Source of the DNA: Alphaproteobacteria bacterium SO-S41 | GTDB lineage: Bacteria > Pseudomonadota > Alphaproteobacteria > Micropepsales > Micropepsaceae | Direction of reading: 5' to 3' | Length of the DNA stretch: 64,000 nucleotides | NCBI GenBank assembly: GCA_019670725.1 | Contig: AP024629.1 | Coordinates: 124,001-188,000 of the forward strand | Shown here: in pieces, positions 1 through 9,057 of the stretch | Numbering within the stretch: the stretch's first letter is position 1 | How the letters are laid out: the number at the start of each line of letters is the position of its first letter | Notes under the pieces: model-generated | Seen by the model: the letters and a program-made list of their open reading frames with translations, nothing else | The model's database searches: none | Told to the model about the DNA's origin: nothing | Made by a program: the position numbers and the translations under genes

Positions 1-919
1 CATTGCCCTTGTCGATGGTCAGCTTGAAGTCGCCGATCGGCCCCGCCCAGGTATTGGCGGTGGTCAGCACGTAGTCGACATAATAGGCGGTGCCTACGCT
101 GTACTGGTCGGCGCCTTCGCCTTCCAGACGCAGCGCGTTCAGGATCGCCTTCCCGGTGCCGGTATCGATGCAATATTTCTTGGTGAGCTCGGCCTGCCAG
201 GTATCGTCTGACGTCGGCTTGCCCTTCCAGATGAAGATGCCGCCCGGGAACGCGCCGTCATAGCTGTGCGCGATCTTCACGTCCTTGCCGTGCGGGAAGG
301 TCTGCGTCCAGTGATAGCGCTCGATGATCGACCACAGCGGATAGCCGCCATTGTCGTCGAACCCGGCATAGCCGAGCTTCGTCAGATCGTCCTTCGCGGC
401 CTGCGGCAGCTTGACGAGCGCCGCCGAGACTTTCGCGAAGTCGAGCGACAGAGGGATCTTGTACTTGGTCAGCACTGCGGTGATGTCGGTGCCGGGATCG
501 TTGTAGCCCCGCGACGCCGGCGGCTCGGTCTCGCCATAGGGCGCTTCCATGACGGCGATGCGGTCGGTCTTCACCGCGACCGCCTTGCCGTCCACGGTTG
601 CCGTGAAGTTGACGATGTTTTCCTTGTCGAGCTGCTCGCGGTCGATCGCGAAGTCCGACTCGTTGATCGAGCCCAGATTGATCGGCGGCAGCGGGAAGAT
701 CACCTCGCCCGTCAGGTCTTCATCGCCGCTGTGGCGGAAGACATAGGCAACCTTGATCTTCTCGAGGCTGAGATAGAGGTCTTCCGACAGCATCTGCACG
801 ACGCCGGTCTGGTCGAACTGCAGACCGGTGGCGGTGAGCCCGCCGAACCCGTCATTGGCAAAAGCAGGCGCGGCGAGAACGGCGGCGAGCGCGGTGACGG
901 CAACGATACGCTTGATCAT
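1..919 (-). CDS. DUF4424 domain secreted protein (3' end cut by window)
   Basis: Open from an ATG at 919 to the window edge, so about 306 residues are visible and the C-terminus is missing. It starts with a clear signal peptide (MIKRIVAVTALAAVL..., cleavage near AFA-ND), so it is exported. The mature part begins NDGFGGLTATGL and continues like the next gene upstream on the same strand (925-2037), with which it shares the block around KYCID and the segment VDYVLTTANTWAGPIGDFKLT. This is the DUF4424 family, whose function is unknown. It lies only 5 bp downstream of its paralogue and is surely co-transcribed with it. Confidence 0.8.
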   Translation of the reverse strand, partial: MIKRIVAVTALAAVLAAPAFANDGFGGLTATGLQFDQTGVVQMLSEDLYLSLEKIKVAYVFRHSGDEDLTGEVIFPLPPINLGSINESDFAIDREQLDKENIVNFTATVDGKAVAVKTDRIAVMEAPYGETEPPASRGYNDPGTDITAVLTKYKIPLSLDFAKVSAALVKLPQAAKDDLTKLGYAGFDDNGGYPLWSIIERYHWTQTFPHGKDVKIAHSYDGAFPGGIFIWKGKPTSDDTWQAELTKKYCIDTGTGKAILNALRLEGEGADQYSVGTAYYVDYVLTTANTWAGPIGDFKLTIDKGN

Positions 920-924
920 GGTGC

Positions 925-2037
925 TTATTCTTCCTTGTAGCCGCGGCCGGCGGTGACGACCATGATCTCGAGGTCCTTCTCGGGCGTGTAGTTGTCCTTC
1001 TCGGCCGTGAAGGTGGTGGGGCCGCTCTTGGCGATGCCGTCAAAGCAGACCGAAAGCGTGTTCTTCGCGTCGCCCTTGTCGAGCGTCAGCTTGAACTTGC
1101 CGATCGGGCCCTTCCAGGTATGCGCGGTCGTCAGCACGTACTGGATGTTATAGATCGAGCCGGGGCGATTGCCGTCGGCATCGGCGGGCAACGTCTCCTT
1201 GATCGCCTCACCTGTGGCGTCGTCGATGCAGTATTTCTTCTTGTCGTCGGCGTTGGGATCGGTGTCCCAGTCCTTGGTCGGCTTCGTCCAGTCGTACCAG
1301 TAAAAGAGCCCGCCATTCGGGAAGGTCTTGTAGGTGTGCGAGATCTTCATCTCGGCGCCTGCCGGGAAGGTCTGGTCCCAGTAGTGGCGGATGCCGATGG
1401 TCCAGCCGACCAGCCAACGCATTTCGGGACCGTTGGAGGCTTCCTCGTCCTTCTGGACGAGGCCCTTGTCGGTCAGGATCTTGATCTTGTCGGCGGGCAG
1501 CTTGTCGAGCGCCGCCATGACGGTTTCGGGATCGAGCGACAGGGGCACGCCCATGCCGGTCAGGAGTTCGGTGATGTCCTCGCCGGGCGCGTCATATTCC
1601 TTGCTGGCGGGCGGCGGCACGTAAGGCGCGTTCGGATCGGCCTGCTCGGGTTCCGGGATCGGCGCATAGGCGCGGCGGTCGGTCTTCAGTGCCACAGGCT
1701 TGCCATCGACGGTCGCGGTGAAGTCGAGCGGGTTTTCCTTGTCGAGATCGGCCGGCTTCATATTGGTCGGCGAGAAGGTGAACAGGCTGACCGCGATTGG
1801 CGGCATCGGGAAGGCGATCGTGCCCGAGACGTCGGCGGCGCTGGTGTTCTTGAAGACGTAGTCGACGCTGATCTGGTCGATCCCGATCTTCAGGTCTTCC
1901 GACTGCATCGCGATGTCGTCGGTCTTGGAGAACTCGAGGCCGGTCGCGGTGATGCCCGCAAAGCCGTCATTGGCGGCGGCGGGCAGGGCAAGGATGGCGG
2001 CCGCAGCAGTGGCGGCGAGCAGCAGGCGCTTCAGCAT
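925..2037 (-). CDS. DUF4424 domain secreted protein
   Basis: 370 residues. I place the start at the ATG at 2037 because it gives a textbook signal peptide (MLKRLLLAATAAAAILALPAAA) followed by NDGFAGITATGL; a longer in-frame extension upstream looks non-coding. The protein has the DUF4424 layout: an N-terminal beta-rich half, an acidic proline-rich segment (PEPEQADPNAPYVPPP), a KKYCIDDATG segment and a C-terminal TWKGPIGKFKLTLDKG block. Its function is unknown; export to the periplasm or surface is inferred from the signal peptide. It is a tandem paralogue of the gene ending at the window edge, from which it is separated by 5 bp. Confidence 0.82.
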   Translation of the reverse strand: MLKRLLLAATAAAAILALPAAANDGFAGITATGLEFSKTDDIAMQSEDLKIGIDQISVDYVFKNTSAADVSGTIAFPMPPIAVSLFTFSPTNMKPADLDKENPLDFTATVDGKPVALKTDRRAYAPIPEPEQADPNAPYVPPPASKEYDAPGEDITELLTGMGVPLSLDPETVMAALDKLPADKIKILTDKGLVQKDEEASNGPEMRWLVGWTIGIRHYWDQTFPAGAEMKISHTYKTFPNGGLFYWYDWTKPTKDWDTDPNADDKKKYCIDDATGEAIKETLPADADGNRPGSIYNIQYVLTTAHTWKGPIGKFKLTLDKGDAKNTLSVCFDGIAKSGPTTFTAEKDNYTPEKDLEIMVVTAGRGYKEE

Positions 2038-2150
2038 CGGTGGTATCCCCGGATGGACGCGCGGAACCGCGCGCGGCAAGACTACGACGCAGCCCCTCGC
2101 CGCGTCACTCGTCTTTCACCCATGGCGACAAAATGCGGCGGCGAGAAGGC

Positions 2151-2804
2151 CTATTCGACGGTTTCGCCGGCATAGACGCCCCAGATCTGGGTGCGCGAGA
2201 CATAGCCGTCGATCGCCTGGGCCTTCACCTCGCAGAACGCGCCGCCGCAGGTTTCCAGCCGGGCGATCACGCCGGGCTGGGCGTAGGCGATGATCGCGGC
2301 GTCGGGCGCCGGGGATTCGCGCAAGGGGATATTGGCCTCGCCGGTCATCAGGACCGAGCGCTTGCCGTCGAGCATGCCCTTGTGGACCCAGCCGACGACG
2401 CCGTCGGCGTCGCGGATGCGGCGCCAGACATCGTATTCGGCGATCACTTCGACGGGCAGGCCGCGGCGGACATAGACCCATTCGACCTTGTGGCCGGAGG
2501 ACGGGCCCTCGCGGAGATACACCTCGCCGGATTTCAGCGAGACATAGCGCGGCACGGGCAGGCCGCTGTCGCCGATCCGGGTTTCCGGCGGCGTCTCGGG
2601 CTGAAGCTCGGCTTCGGGATGGACCGCGGCCAGCACGGTCGGCTCGGACCCAGGTTCCGGCGCGGGCGCCAGTGCCGTTACGGCATGACCGCCGAGATCG
2701 GGCTTGGGCAGCGGCAAGGGGGTCTGCTCCTCGGCGCGCAACGGCACGAGACCGCCGGCGGCAATGAGGGCACACATGGAAAGGAAACGGACGAAACGCT
2801 GCAC
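2151..2804 (-). CDS. secreted SH3-like domain protein
   Basis: About 217 residues from a GTG at 2804, chosen because it gives VQRFVRFLSMCALIAAGG, a usable signal peptide ending near LRA-EE; an ATG at 2777 is the alternative. A proline-rich linker is followed by two bacterial SH3-like segments: residues around PRYVSLKSGEVYLREGPS with WVYVRRGLPVEVIAEYDVWRRI, then a second one ending in DGYVSRTQIWGVY. These VYLREGPS / GWVHKGML motifs are typical of SH3_4/DUF1058 proteins that sit in the envelope, often near peptidoglycan. The ligand is unknown. It is divergent from the 2-hydroxyacid dehydrogenase gene, with about 200 bp between the starts. Confidence 0.75.
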   Translation of the reverse strand: MQRFVRFLSMCALIAAGGLVPLRAEEQTPLPLPKPDLGGHAVTALAPAPEPGSEPTVLAAVHPEAELQPETPPETRIGDSGLPVPRYVSLKSGEVYLREGPSSGHKVEWVYVRRGLPVEVIAEYDVWRRIRDADGVVGWVHKGMLDGKRSVLMTGEANIPLRESPAPDAAIIAYAQPGVIARLETCGGAFCEVKAQAIDGYVSRTQIWGVYAGETVE

Positions 2805-3005
2805 GGTCTCTGGCGCTGCTCGAGGACACCCCTGTGCATCTGGCCTTCGCCCTTCTGGCTTACGCGGCCCGTTCTGGGCCAAGCTTCCGACGCACCGCCA
2901 CAAGATGCGCGCCCACAGTTAATGGGGCGTTGACCGTCGGCGCGCTTTGCGGGGCTTCGCGCCTTTGCTAGAGCTTCAGTCTCGCCTTTGCCTTGGGGTT
3001 GTGTC

Positions 3006-3986
3006 TTGAAGAAGCCGCTCGTCATCGTCACACGCAAGCTGCCCGACATTGTCGAGACGCGGATGCGCGAGCTGTTCGACACCCGCCTCAACCCCGACGA
3101 CCGCGCACTGACCCAGGCCGAACTGGTCGAGGCGATGAAACAGGCCGAGGTGCTGGTTCCCACCGTCAGCGACCGGCTGGATTCGCGCACCCTCGTGCAG
3201 GCCGGACCGAACCTGAAGCTGATCGCCAATTTCGGCGCGGGCGTCGACCATATCGACGTGGAAACCGCCCGCCAGCGCGGCATCGCCGTCACCAACACGC
3301 CGGGCGTCCTCACCGAGGACACCGCCGACATGACGATGGCGCTCATCCTCGCCGTCCCGCGCCGCATGGTGGAGGGCACGGAAATGCTCATGAAGGGCGA
3401 CTTCAAGGGCTGGTCGCCGACCTGGATGCTGGGGAAGCGGATCTGGGGCAAGCGGCTCGGCATCATCGGCATGGGCCGGATCGGCCAGGCCGTCGCCCGC
3501 CGTGCCAAGGCGTTCGGCCTGCAGATCCACTATCACAACCGCAAGCCCGTGCCGCAGGCGACCGAGCGCGAGCTGGAAGCGACCTATTGGGAATCGCTCG
3601 ACCAGATGCTGGCGCGGGTCGACATCGTCTCGGTCAACTGCCCGCACACGCCCGCGACCTATCACCTGCTTTCGGCGCGCCGCCTCAAGGCGATGAAGCC
3701 GTCGGCCTATATCGTCAACACCGCGCGCGGCGAGGTGATTGACGAGAACGCGCTGGCGCGGATGCTGGAATCCGGTGAGCTCGCCGGGGCCGGGCTCGAC
3801 GTCTTCGAGCACGAGCCCGCCGTGAACCCCAAGCTGCTGAAGCTGAAGAACGTCGTGCTGCTGCCGCACATGGGTTCGGCGACGCTCGAGAGCCGCATCG
3901 ACATGGGCGAGAAGGTCATCGTCAACATCAAGACCTATGCCGACGGCCACCGTCCGCCGGACCGCGTGATTCCAGCGATGCTGTGA
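3006..3986 (+). CDS. D-2-hydroxyacid dehydrogenase (glyoxylate/hydroxypyruvate reductase-like)
   Basis: 326 residues from TTG at 3006, which has a GGGG ribosome-binding stretch about 7 bp upstream; another TTG at 2988 is possible, and no ATG fits. The fold is clear: an N-terminal substrate domain with NFGAGVDHIDV, a Rossmann motif GIIGMGRIGQAVARR near residues 155-170, the catalytic Arg in NTARGEVIDE, the Glu in DVFEHEPAVN and the His in LLPHMGSAT. Enzymes of this family reduce glyoxylate, hydroxypyruvate or other 2-keto acids with NAD(P)H in the cytoplasm. The precise substrate cannot be read from the sequence. It is likely monocistronic. Confidence 0.9.
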   Translation: MKKPLVIVTRKLPDIVETRMRELFDTRLNPDDRALTQAELVEAMKQAEVLVPTVSDRLDSRTLVQAGPNLKLIANFGAGVDHIDVETARQRGIAVTNTPGVLTEDTADMTMALILAVPRRMVEGTEMLMKGDFKGWSPTWMLGKRIWGKRLGIIGMGRIGQAVARRAKAFGLQIHYHNRKPVPQATERELEATYWESLDQMLARVDIVSVNCPHTPATYHLLSARRLKAMKPSAYIVNTARGEVIDENALARMLESGELAGAGLDVFEHEPAVNPKLLKLKNVVLLPHMGSATLESRIDMGEKVIVNIKTYADGHRPPDRVIPAML

Positions 3987-4034
3987 CACAGCGGACACGT
4001 CTCGACAGGGGGCTTCTGCGTTCCTAAGTCTTGA

Positions 4035-5132
4035 ATGATGAGGGGCTCTGCTTCGAAACCTGGCCGATGGATCATGCTGGCAGGCTTTGCAGCCGCGCTG
4101 GCCGTATCCGGCTGCGCCGGAAAGCCCGCCGTTCCCCTGGACACCCTGACCAGCGCGCCCTCGGTCGCGACCAGCCCCGAAGCACAGCTCCGCGATCTCC
4201 TCGCCGACGAGCAGCGGCTCAACGACGTTTTCGGCCGTCTCGTCACCAGCAATGTCGAGCTCTGCGACGGGCAGTTCGTGCCCTCGTTCGGCTTTCGCCT
4301 GTGGTCGCTGGAGGATTTCCAGGAGTCCAACCGCGCCGCCGCGCAAAACGCCTTCGGCCTGACCGACCGGCTGCAGGTCTATGCCGTCCCCGCCGGCCAG
4401 CCCGCCGCCGTCGCAGGCGTGAAGCCGGGCGATGTCCTGACCAAGGTCGAGAATCGCGCCATCGCCGAGGGCGAAGAGGGCCGCGTCCAGTATTCCGAAG
4501 GCGTCACCAGCGGCCTCCTCAAGCGCGGCCGCGTCGCCTTCACCTTCGAACGCGCCGGCAAGCCCTTCAAGGTGCGCCTCCATGCGCTGAAGGCGTGTCC
4601 CTATGCCGTCGCGCTCGCGGTCGGCGACGAGCCTAACGCGGCAACCGACGGCAAGACGATCTTCGTCTCCAGCGGCATGATGCAGTTCGCCAAGAACGAC
4701 CAGGATCTCGCCATCGTGCTCGGCCATGAACTGGCGCACGCCATCCGCAAGCACCCGCTGCGCAATGCGGGCAGCGATGAAGGCCCGCGCTCGACCGCCG
4801 GCCGCGTCGTCGGCGCGGTCACCGATGTCGCCGCGGGGATCGGCGGCGCCGCCTATTCGATGGTCGGGGGCATGCCGGAATCGCGGCGCAACTCGATCGC
4901 TTTCGAGAAGGAGGCCGATTATGTCGGGCTCTATCTCGCGGCCCGCGCCGGTTACGACATTTCCTACGCCGCGCGCATCTGGCAACGGCTGGACGATGAA
5001 TATTCCGGCTCGTCCAGCGACCATCCGACCTCAAGCGATCGCTATGACGCGATGAACCGCACCGCCGCCGAGATCGCCGACAAGCGCGAGGCGAGCGAGC
5101 CGCTGCTCCCGAGCGACCTGCCCGCCTCGTAG
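4035..5132 (+). CDS. M48 family metalloprotease with PDZ-like domain, lipoprotein
   Basis: 365 residues. The N-terminus has a lipobox LAVSGC (Cys27), so the protein is probably anchored in the outer membrane facing the periplasm. A PDZ-like segment (PAGQPAAVAGVKPGDVLTKV, about 118-140) precedes the peptidase domain, which carries the zinc motif HELAH at residues 231-235 and the downstream third ligand region EKEADYVGLYLAARAGYD. The combination matches M48 (Oma1/BepA/LoiP-like) proteases used in envelope quality control. The ATG at 4038 is an equally possible start. It converges on the TonB receptor gene with only 8 bp between stop codons. Confidence 0.88.
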   Translation: MMRGSASKPGRWIMLAGFAAALAVSGCAGKPAVPLDTLTSAPSVATSPEAQLRDLLADEQRLNDVFGRLVTSNVELCDGQFVPSFGFRLWSLEDFQESNRAAAQNAFGLTDRLQVYAVPAGQPAAVAGVKPGDVLTKVENRAIAEGEEGRVQYSEGVTSGLLKRGRVAFTFERAGKPFKVRLHALKACPYAVALAVGDEPNAATDGKTIFVSSGMMQFAKNDQDLAIVLGHELAHAIRKHPLRNAGSDEGPRSTAGRVVGAVTDVAAGIGGAAYSMVGGMPESRRNSIAFEKEADYVGLYLAARAGYDISYAARIWQRLDDEYSGSSSDHPTSSDRYDAMNRTAAEIADKREASEPLLPSDLPAS

Positions 5133-5140
5133 GCCCCCGC

Positions 5141-7630
5141 CTAGAACTTCGCCGCGATCTCGACGCCCGCCGTGCGGCCGGGGCCGCGGATGAAGGTCGG
5201 GATCGTGAAGCTGTCGCCGACATTGCCGGCATCCAGCAGGTATTCCTGGTCCGCGATGTTGTTGACGAAGCCCGTCACCGTCCAGCCGCCATCCTCGGTC
5301 TCGTAGCTGAGGCGCACGTTGAAGAGGCCATAGGCCTTCTGGAACTCGTCCACCGCCCGGTCGCGCAAACCCGGCAGGACCGCCGGCTGAAGATCGAGGC
5401 GGTCGTTGTTGTCGTCGAAGAAGACTTCGGACTGCCACGAATAGGTCGGCGTCAGCGCGATGATGCCGAAGCCGGCGATCGGGACCTCGAAGGTGAAGCC
5501 GGCCGAGACCGTGTGATCGGGCGACAAGCGGAAATGATTGCCCTCGCGCGCGCCGGTTTCGAAACGGGCGTGGTTGTAGCCATAGGTGCCGAAGAGGGTC
5601 AGCTCATCGCTCGCCCGCCACTGCACCGCGCTCTCGAAACCGTAAGCCGTGGCGGCGCCCGCGTTCAGCGTGCGGATCGAGCCGCCGACGAACTGCGTCG
5701 TCTGGAAGTCGTTGTAATCATAATAATAGAACGAGCCTTCCGCATCGAGCGTGCCGTCGAGCAGGCCCGCCGCACGGGCGCCGATCTCATAGGAATCGAC
5801 GGTTTCCGCCGGCAAGGTTTCGATCGCCGCTGAACTGCCCGGCAGGTTGCCGGGGCTGATCGCGATTACCTCGGGCGTACGGCCCCGCGCATAGGACGCC
5901 CACAGCGAGACGTTGTCGCTCGCCTGATAGCGCGCGGTGAGGCGCCAGGTGAAACCGTCGAACGTATCGTTCTTTGAGAGCAGCGCCTGAGGCTGGGTGA
6001 AGAGGCCGACCGGCGGATCGGGAATGGCGGGATTGGCGATGGCGGTGATGATGCCGTTCGCCTGCGCCTGCAGCGCGAGGGCGAGCGGGATATTGCCGGC
6101 GCTCGCGGCCGCAGCGGCCTGCTGGCCGAGGCTCTGGGCGACGAGCAGGCCGCCGAGCGCGCTCGGCGTGCGGGTGTTCGCGGCCGCCAGCGTGCTGGTC
6201 TTATCATCGCGCGTGTAGCGCACGCCGCCGTTCAGCTCGAACCGGTCGGTGACCTTCCAGGTCACATCGCCGAAGACATCCCACGAGGTCGTCTCGCCGC
6301 GATTGATGGAATACTCGCCATGGAGCGGATCGAGCTGGGCATAGAGCGCGGCCGCCGCCGCGGGGCTGCCGGTAAGGCTTGTCAGGAAGCCGGTGCCGAT
6401 CGCCTGGACCTGGGCGAGCGATGGCGTCGCGGGTCCGGTGATGAGGCCGGTTGCAAAGGCCAGCGCATAACGCTCGTCATACTGCGTCGCCGAGCGCTGG
6501 GTGCCGTCCTCTTCGAAATACGAGACGCCGGCAAAACCCGTGACCGACCCGCCAGTGTCGAAGGCGAGGCGGAATTCCTGGCTGACCTGGTCGCCCTTGG
6601 CGTCCTCGGCCGCGATGATCAGCGGCATCGCCGACCCGTCGGCGTCGAACAGTTCCAGCGCGTTGAAGTGGCGCAGGCCCGTCACCGAGGTCAGCGTCAG
6701 CCCATTGTCGAAATCCCAGCTGCCCAGCAGCGTCGCGCTCTGGACGCGGCGGTTGAGGCCGATCTCGCGCCCGCCCTCGAAGCCCGCCGCCGACAGGTTC
6801 AGCGCAGCCGGGGTGAACGGGCTCAGCGTGCCGCCGACCGGCGCATAGGTGCCCGACTTGAATGCGGTGCCCGAGTTGCGGTCGACATGCTGGTTGAAGA
6901 TGAGGTCGAAGCGGATCTTGTCGGTCGGCTGCAGCGTCGTCGCGACGCGCCAGGCATCGACATTGACGCCGCCCAGCGCATCACCGCCGGAGAGATTGTC
7001 GACAAAACCTTCGCGCTGGCGATGCGTCGCGGCGGCGCGGATCGCGACCTTGCCCTCGACGATCGGCACGTTGATGACGCCCTCGGCGCGGAAGAAACCG
7101 CGATCGCCGACGCCGAGCGCACCCGAGCCGCTGAACGCGTCGGGGTCGGCCTTGTTCTGGATGACATTGACCGCGCCGATCAGCGCGCCGCGGCCGAACA
7201 GTGTCGCCTGCGGGCCGCGCGCGACCTCGATCCGCTCCAGATCATAGAGCTCCATATAGGTGCCGCGATTGCGCGAGGTGGAAACGCCGTCCTGGAAGAC
7301 CGCGATGCGCGGCTCGGACTGGGCGGAGCCGGAGTCCGACGTGATGCCGCGGATGACGAAGCCGGTATTGTTGGCGCTCTGCTCCTGGACCTCGAAGCCC
7401 GGGACGATCAGCGACAACTCGTCGAACTTGGTGATGCCGAAGCGCTCCAGCGTCGAGCCGGTGATCGCCGTGACGGCCATCGGGACTTCCAGCAGTTTCT
7501 GTTTGCGGAGCTGGACGGTGACGACGACTTCCTCGTCCGCCGCATCCACCGGCGGCGCGGCCTCTTGCGCCATCGCGCTCGCCGTCAGTCCCGCCATAAG
7601 CGCCAGAGCGCTGGTCGCCATAGTACGCAT
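5141..7630 (-). CDS. TonB-dependent outer membrane receptor
   Basis: 829 residues from ATG 7630, preceded by GGGGAA. There is a signal peptide (MRTMATSALALMAGLTASAMAQ), then a TonB-box-like stretch EEVVVTVQLRKQKLLEVPMA, the plug domain (VTAITGSTLERFGITKFDEL ... GFVIRGI ... VARGPQATLFGRGALIGAVNV, about 50-170) and a long beta-barrel ending in a C-terminal Phe (EIAAKF), the usual outer-membrane insertion signal. These receptors import siderophores, vitamins or carbohydrates using TonB energy. No neighbour points to a substrate: the nearest genes are a protease and a glycosylation cluster. Confidence 0.92.
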   Translation of the reverse strand: MRTMATSALALMAGLTASAMAQEAAPPVDAADEEVVVTVQLRKQKLLEVPMAVTAITGSTLERFGITKFDELSLIVPGFEVQEQSANNTGFVIRGITSDSGSAQSEPRIAVFQDGVSTSRNRGTYMELYDLERIEVARGPQATLFGRGALIGAVNVIQNKADPDAFSGSGALGVGDRGFFRAEGVINVPIVEGKVAIRAAATHRQREGFVDNLSGGDALGGVNVDAWRVATTLQPTDKIRFDLIFNQHVDRNSGTAFKSGTYAPVGGTLSPFTPAALNLSAAGFEGGREIGLNRRVQSATLLGSWDFDNGLTLTSVTGLRHFNALELFDADGSAMPLIIAAEDAKGDQVSQEFRLAFDTGGSVTGFAGVSYFEEDGTQRSATQYDERYALAFATGLITGPATPSLAQVQAIGTGFLTSLTGSPAAAAALYAQLDPLHGEYSINRGETTSWDVFGDVTWKVTDRFELNGGVRYTRDDKTSTLAAANTRTPSALGGLLVAQSLGQQAAAAASAGNIPLALALQAQANGIITAIANPAIPDPPVGLFTQPQALLSKNDTFDGFTWRLTARYQASDNVSLWASYARGRTPEVIAISPGNLPGSSAAIETLPAETVDSYEIGARAAGLLDGTLDAEGSFYYYDYNDFQTTQFVGGSIRTLNAGAATAYGFESAVQWRASDELTLFGTYGYNHARFETGAREGNHFRLSPDHTVSAGFTFEVPIAGFGIIALTPTYSWQSEVFFDDNNDRLDLQPAVLPGLRDRAVDEFQKAYGLFNVRLSYETEDGGWTVTGFVNNIADQEYLLDAGNVGDSFTIPTFIRGPGRTAGVEIAAKF

Positions 7631-7723
7631 CGCGAATTCCCCATGCTGCATTGCAGCGGGGGATATTGGTCATATGTGACAATGGGTTGACGACTTCGCG
7701 AGACCTTCGTGAGTGCCCCTGCG

Positions 7724-8140
7724 TCAGGTTTTTGGTGCGCTGCGGAAAACCAGGCGCGACGACGCCGCATAGTTGAAAACGAGCCCCGCGATCGACCCAC
7801 AACCTGCCGCGACATAGGGGCTCGCAAGCCAGCCTGTGCCCCAGCCGACCAGCGCGGCGTAGACGGCATAGTTGACGGCCAGCCCGATCGCATTGGCCGC
7901 GACGAAGCGCGCCCACTCCTTCAGCACGCCGCCGAGCCCATGCGCGCGCCGGTCGCCGAAGGTGAGGTACCGGTTCATCGCCCAGGTGAAGGTCACGGTC
8001 ACTGCGAACGAGACGAGCCGCGCGGCATAGACGCCGAGGTGCAACTGCTCCAGCGCCACCCACAGCACGGCGAGATCGACGCCGAAGCCGAGCGCGCCGA
8101 CGATGGCGAAACGCAGGAAAGGCGGCAGGCGGGCGATCAC
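7724..8140 (-). CDS. GtrA family membrane protein
   Basis: 138 residues from GTG 8140, 2 bp after the stop of the upstream glycosyltransferase; a GTG at 8191 would give a 17-residue extension that overlaps that gene. It has four predicted membrane helices and the GtrA pattern: RFAIVGALGFGVDLAVLWVAL, FAVTVTFTWAMNRYLTF, WARFVAANAIGLAVNYAVY and GLVFNYAASSRLVF. GtrA proteins are thought to help move undecaprenyl-linked sugars across the inner membrane. Placement directly after a GT2 dolichyl-phosphate-mannose-synthase-like enzyme supports this role. Confidence 0.85.
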   Translation of the reverse strand: MIARLPPFLRFAIVGALGFGVDLAVLWVALEQLHLGVYAARLVSFAVTVTFTWAMNRYLTFGDRRAHGLGGVLKEWARFVAANAIGLAVNYAVYAALVGWGTGWLASPYVAAGCGSIAGLVFNYAASSRLVFRSAPKT

Positions 8141-8142
8141 GC

Positions 8143-9057
8143 TCAGCCCGGCGGCGGCAGCGAGAGATAATGGAGCCGCTTCGTCTCCCACCTGACCCGC
8201 GTCACGCTGTCGAGGATGAAACCCGCGAGCAGCGAGAGCGCGGCCAGGATCATCAGGCTTGCGGCCAGCACCGCCGAGGGCACCGACTTCACCGAACTGA
8301 ACTCAGCGAACTCGATGAAGACGGGAATGGCGACGATGAGGCTGACGAGGGTCAGCAGCGCCGCGATGACGCCGAAAAACACCATCGGCCGCTCCTCGCG
8401 CACCAGCATCGCGATGGTCATCAGAATGCGCCAGCCGTCGCGATAGGTGCGCAGCTTCGAGACCGTCCCCTCGGGCCGTTCCTTGTACGCGGTGTCGACC
8501 TCGGCGACCGGCGTCATCATGCGCACCGCGTGGACAGTCAGCTCGGTCTCGATGCCGAAACCCGTCGCGGTGAACGGCACGGATTTGACGAAGCGCCGCG
8601 ACATCACGCGATAGCCGGTCAGCATGTCCTCGAAGGGCGCCGCGAAGAACCATCGCACCAGGCTGGTCAGCAGCCAGTTGCCGAAACGATGGCCCTTGCG
8701 ATAGGCGGCATCCGCCGTCTCGATCCGCTTGCCCGCGACCATGTCGAGCTGCTCGGCGGTGAGCCGCGCGATCATCGCGGGCGCGGCGGACGCATCATAG
8801 GTGTCGTCCCCGTCGGCCATGACGTACACGTCGGCATCGACGTCGGCGAACATGCGGCGCACGACATGGCCCTTGCCCTGCGCCATCTCGCGCCGCACCA
8901 CCGCGCCCGCGGCGAGCGCGACCTCCGCCGTGCGGTCCTTGGAGTTGTTGTCGTAGACATAGACGGTCGCGTCCGGCAGCGCGGCGCGGAAATCCGCGAC
9001 CGTTTTCGCGATCGCGCCCTCTTCGTTATAGCAGGGCAGCAGCACGGCGATCTTCAT
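8143..9057 (-). CDS. GT2 family glycosyltransferase, polyprenyl-phosphate sugar synthase-like
   Basis: 304 residues from ATG 9057, which overlaps the stop of the upstream gene (ATGA). The N-terminal GT-A domain begins MKIAVLLPCYNEEGAIAK and contains YDNNSKDRT and the metal-binding ADGDDTYDA; later ETELTVHAV and YKERPEGTVSKLRTY match the DPM1/GtrB/ArnC subgroup. Two C-terminal membrane helices (MVFFGVIAALLTLVSLIVAI and VLAASLMILAALSLLAGFIL) anchor it. It likely charges undecaprenyl phosphate with a sugar at the cytoplasmic face. It forms a tight operon with the GT-C-like gene upstream and GtrA downstream. Confidence 0.88.
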   Translation of the reverse strand: MKIAVLLPCYNEEGAIAKTVADFRAALPDATVYVYDNNSKDRTAEVALAAGAVVRREMAQGKGHVVRRMFADVDADVYVMADGDDTYDASAAPAMIARLTAEQLDMVAGKRIETADAAYRKGHRFGNWLLTSLVRWFFAAPFEDMLTGYRVMSRRFVKSVPFTATGFGIETELTVHAVRMMTPVAEVDTAYKERPEGTVSKLRTYRDGWRILMTIAMLVREERPMVFFGVIAALLTLVSLIVAIPVFIEFAEFSSVKSVPSAVLAASLMILAALSLLAGFILDSVTRVRWETKRLHYLSLPPPG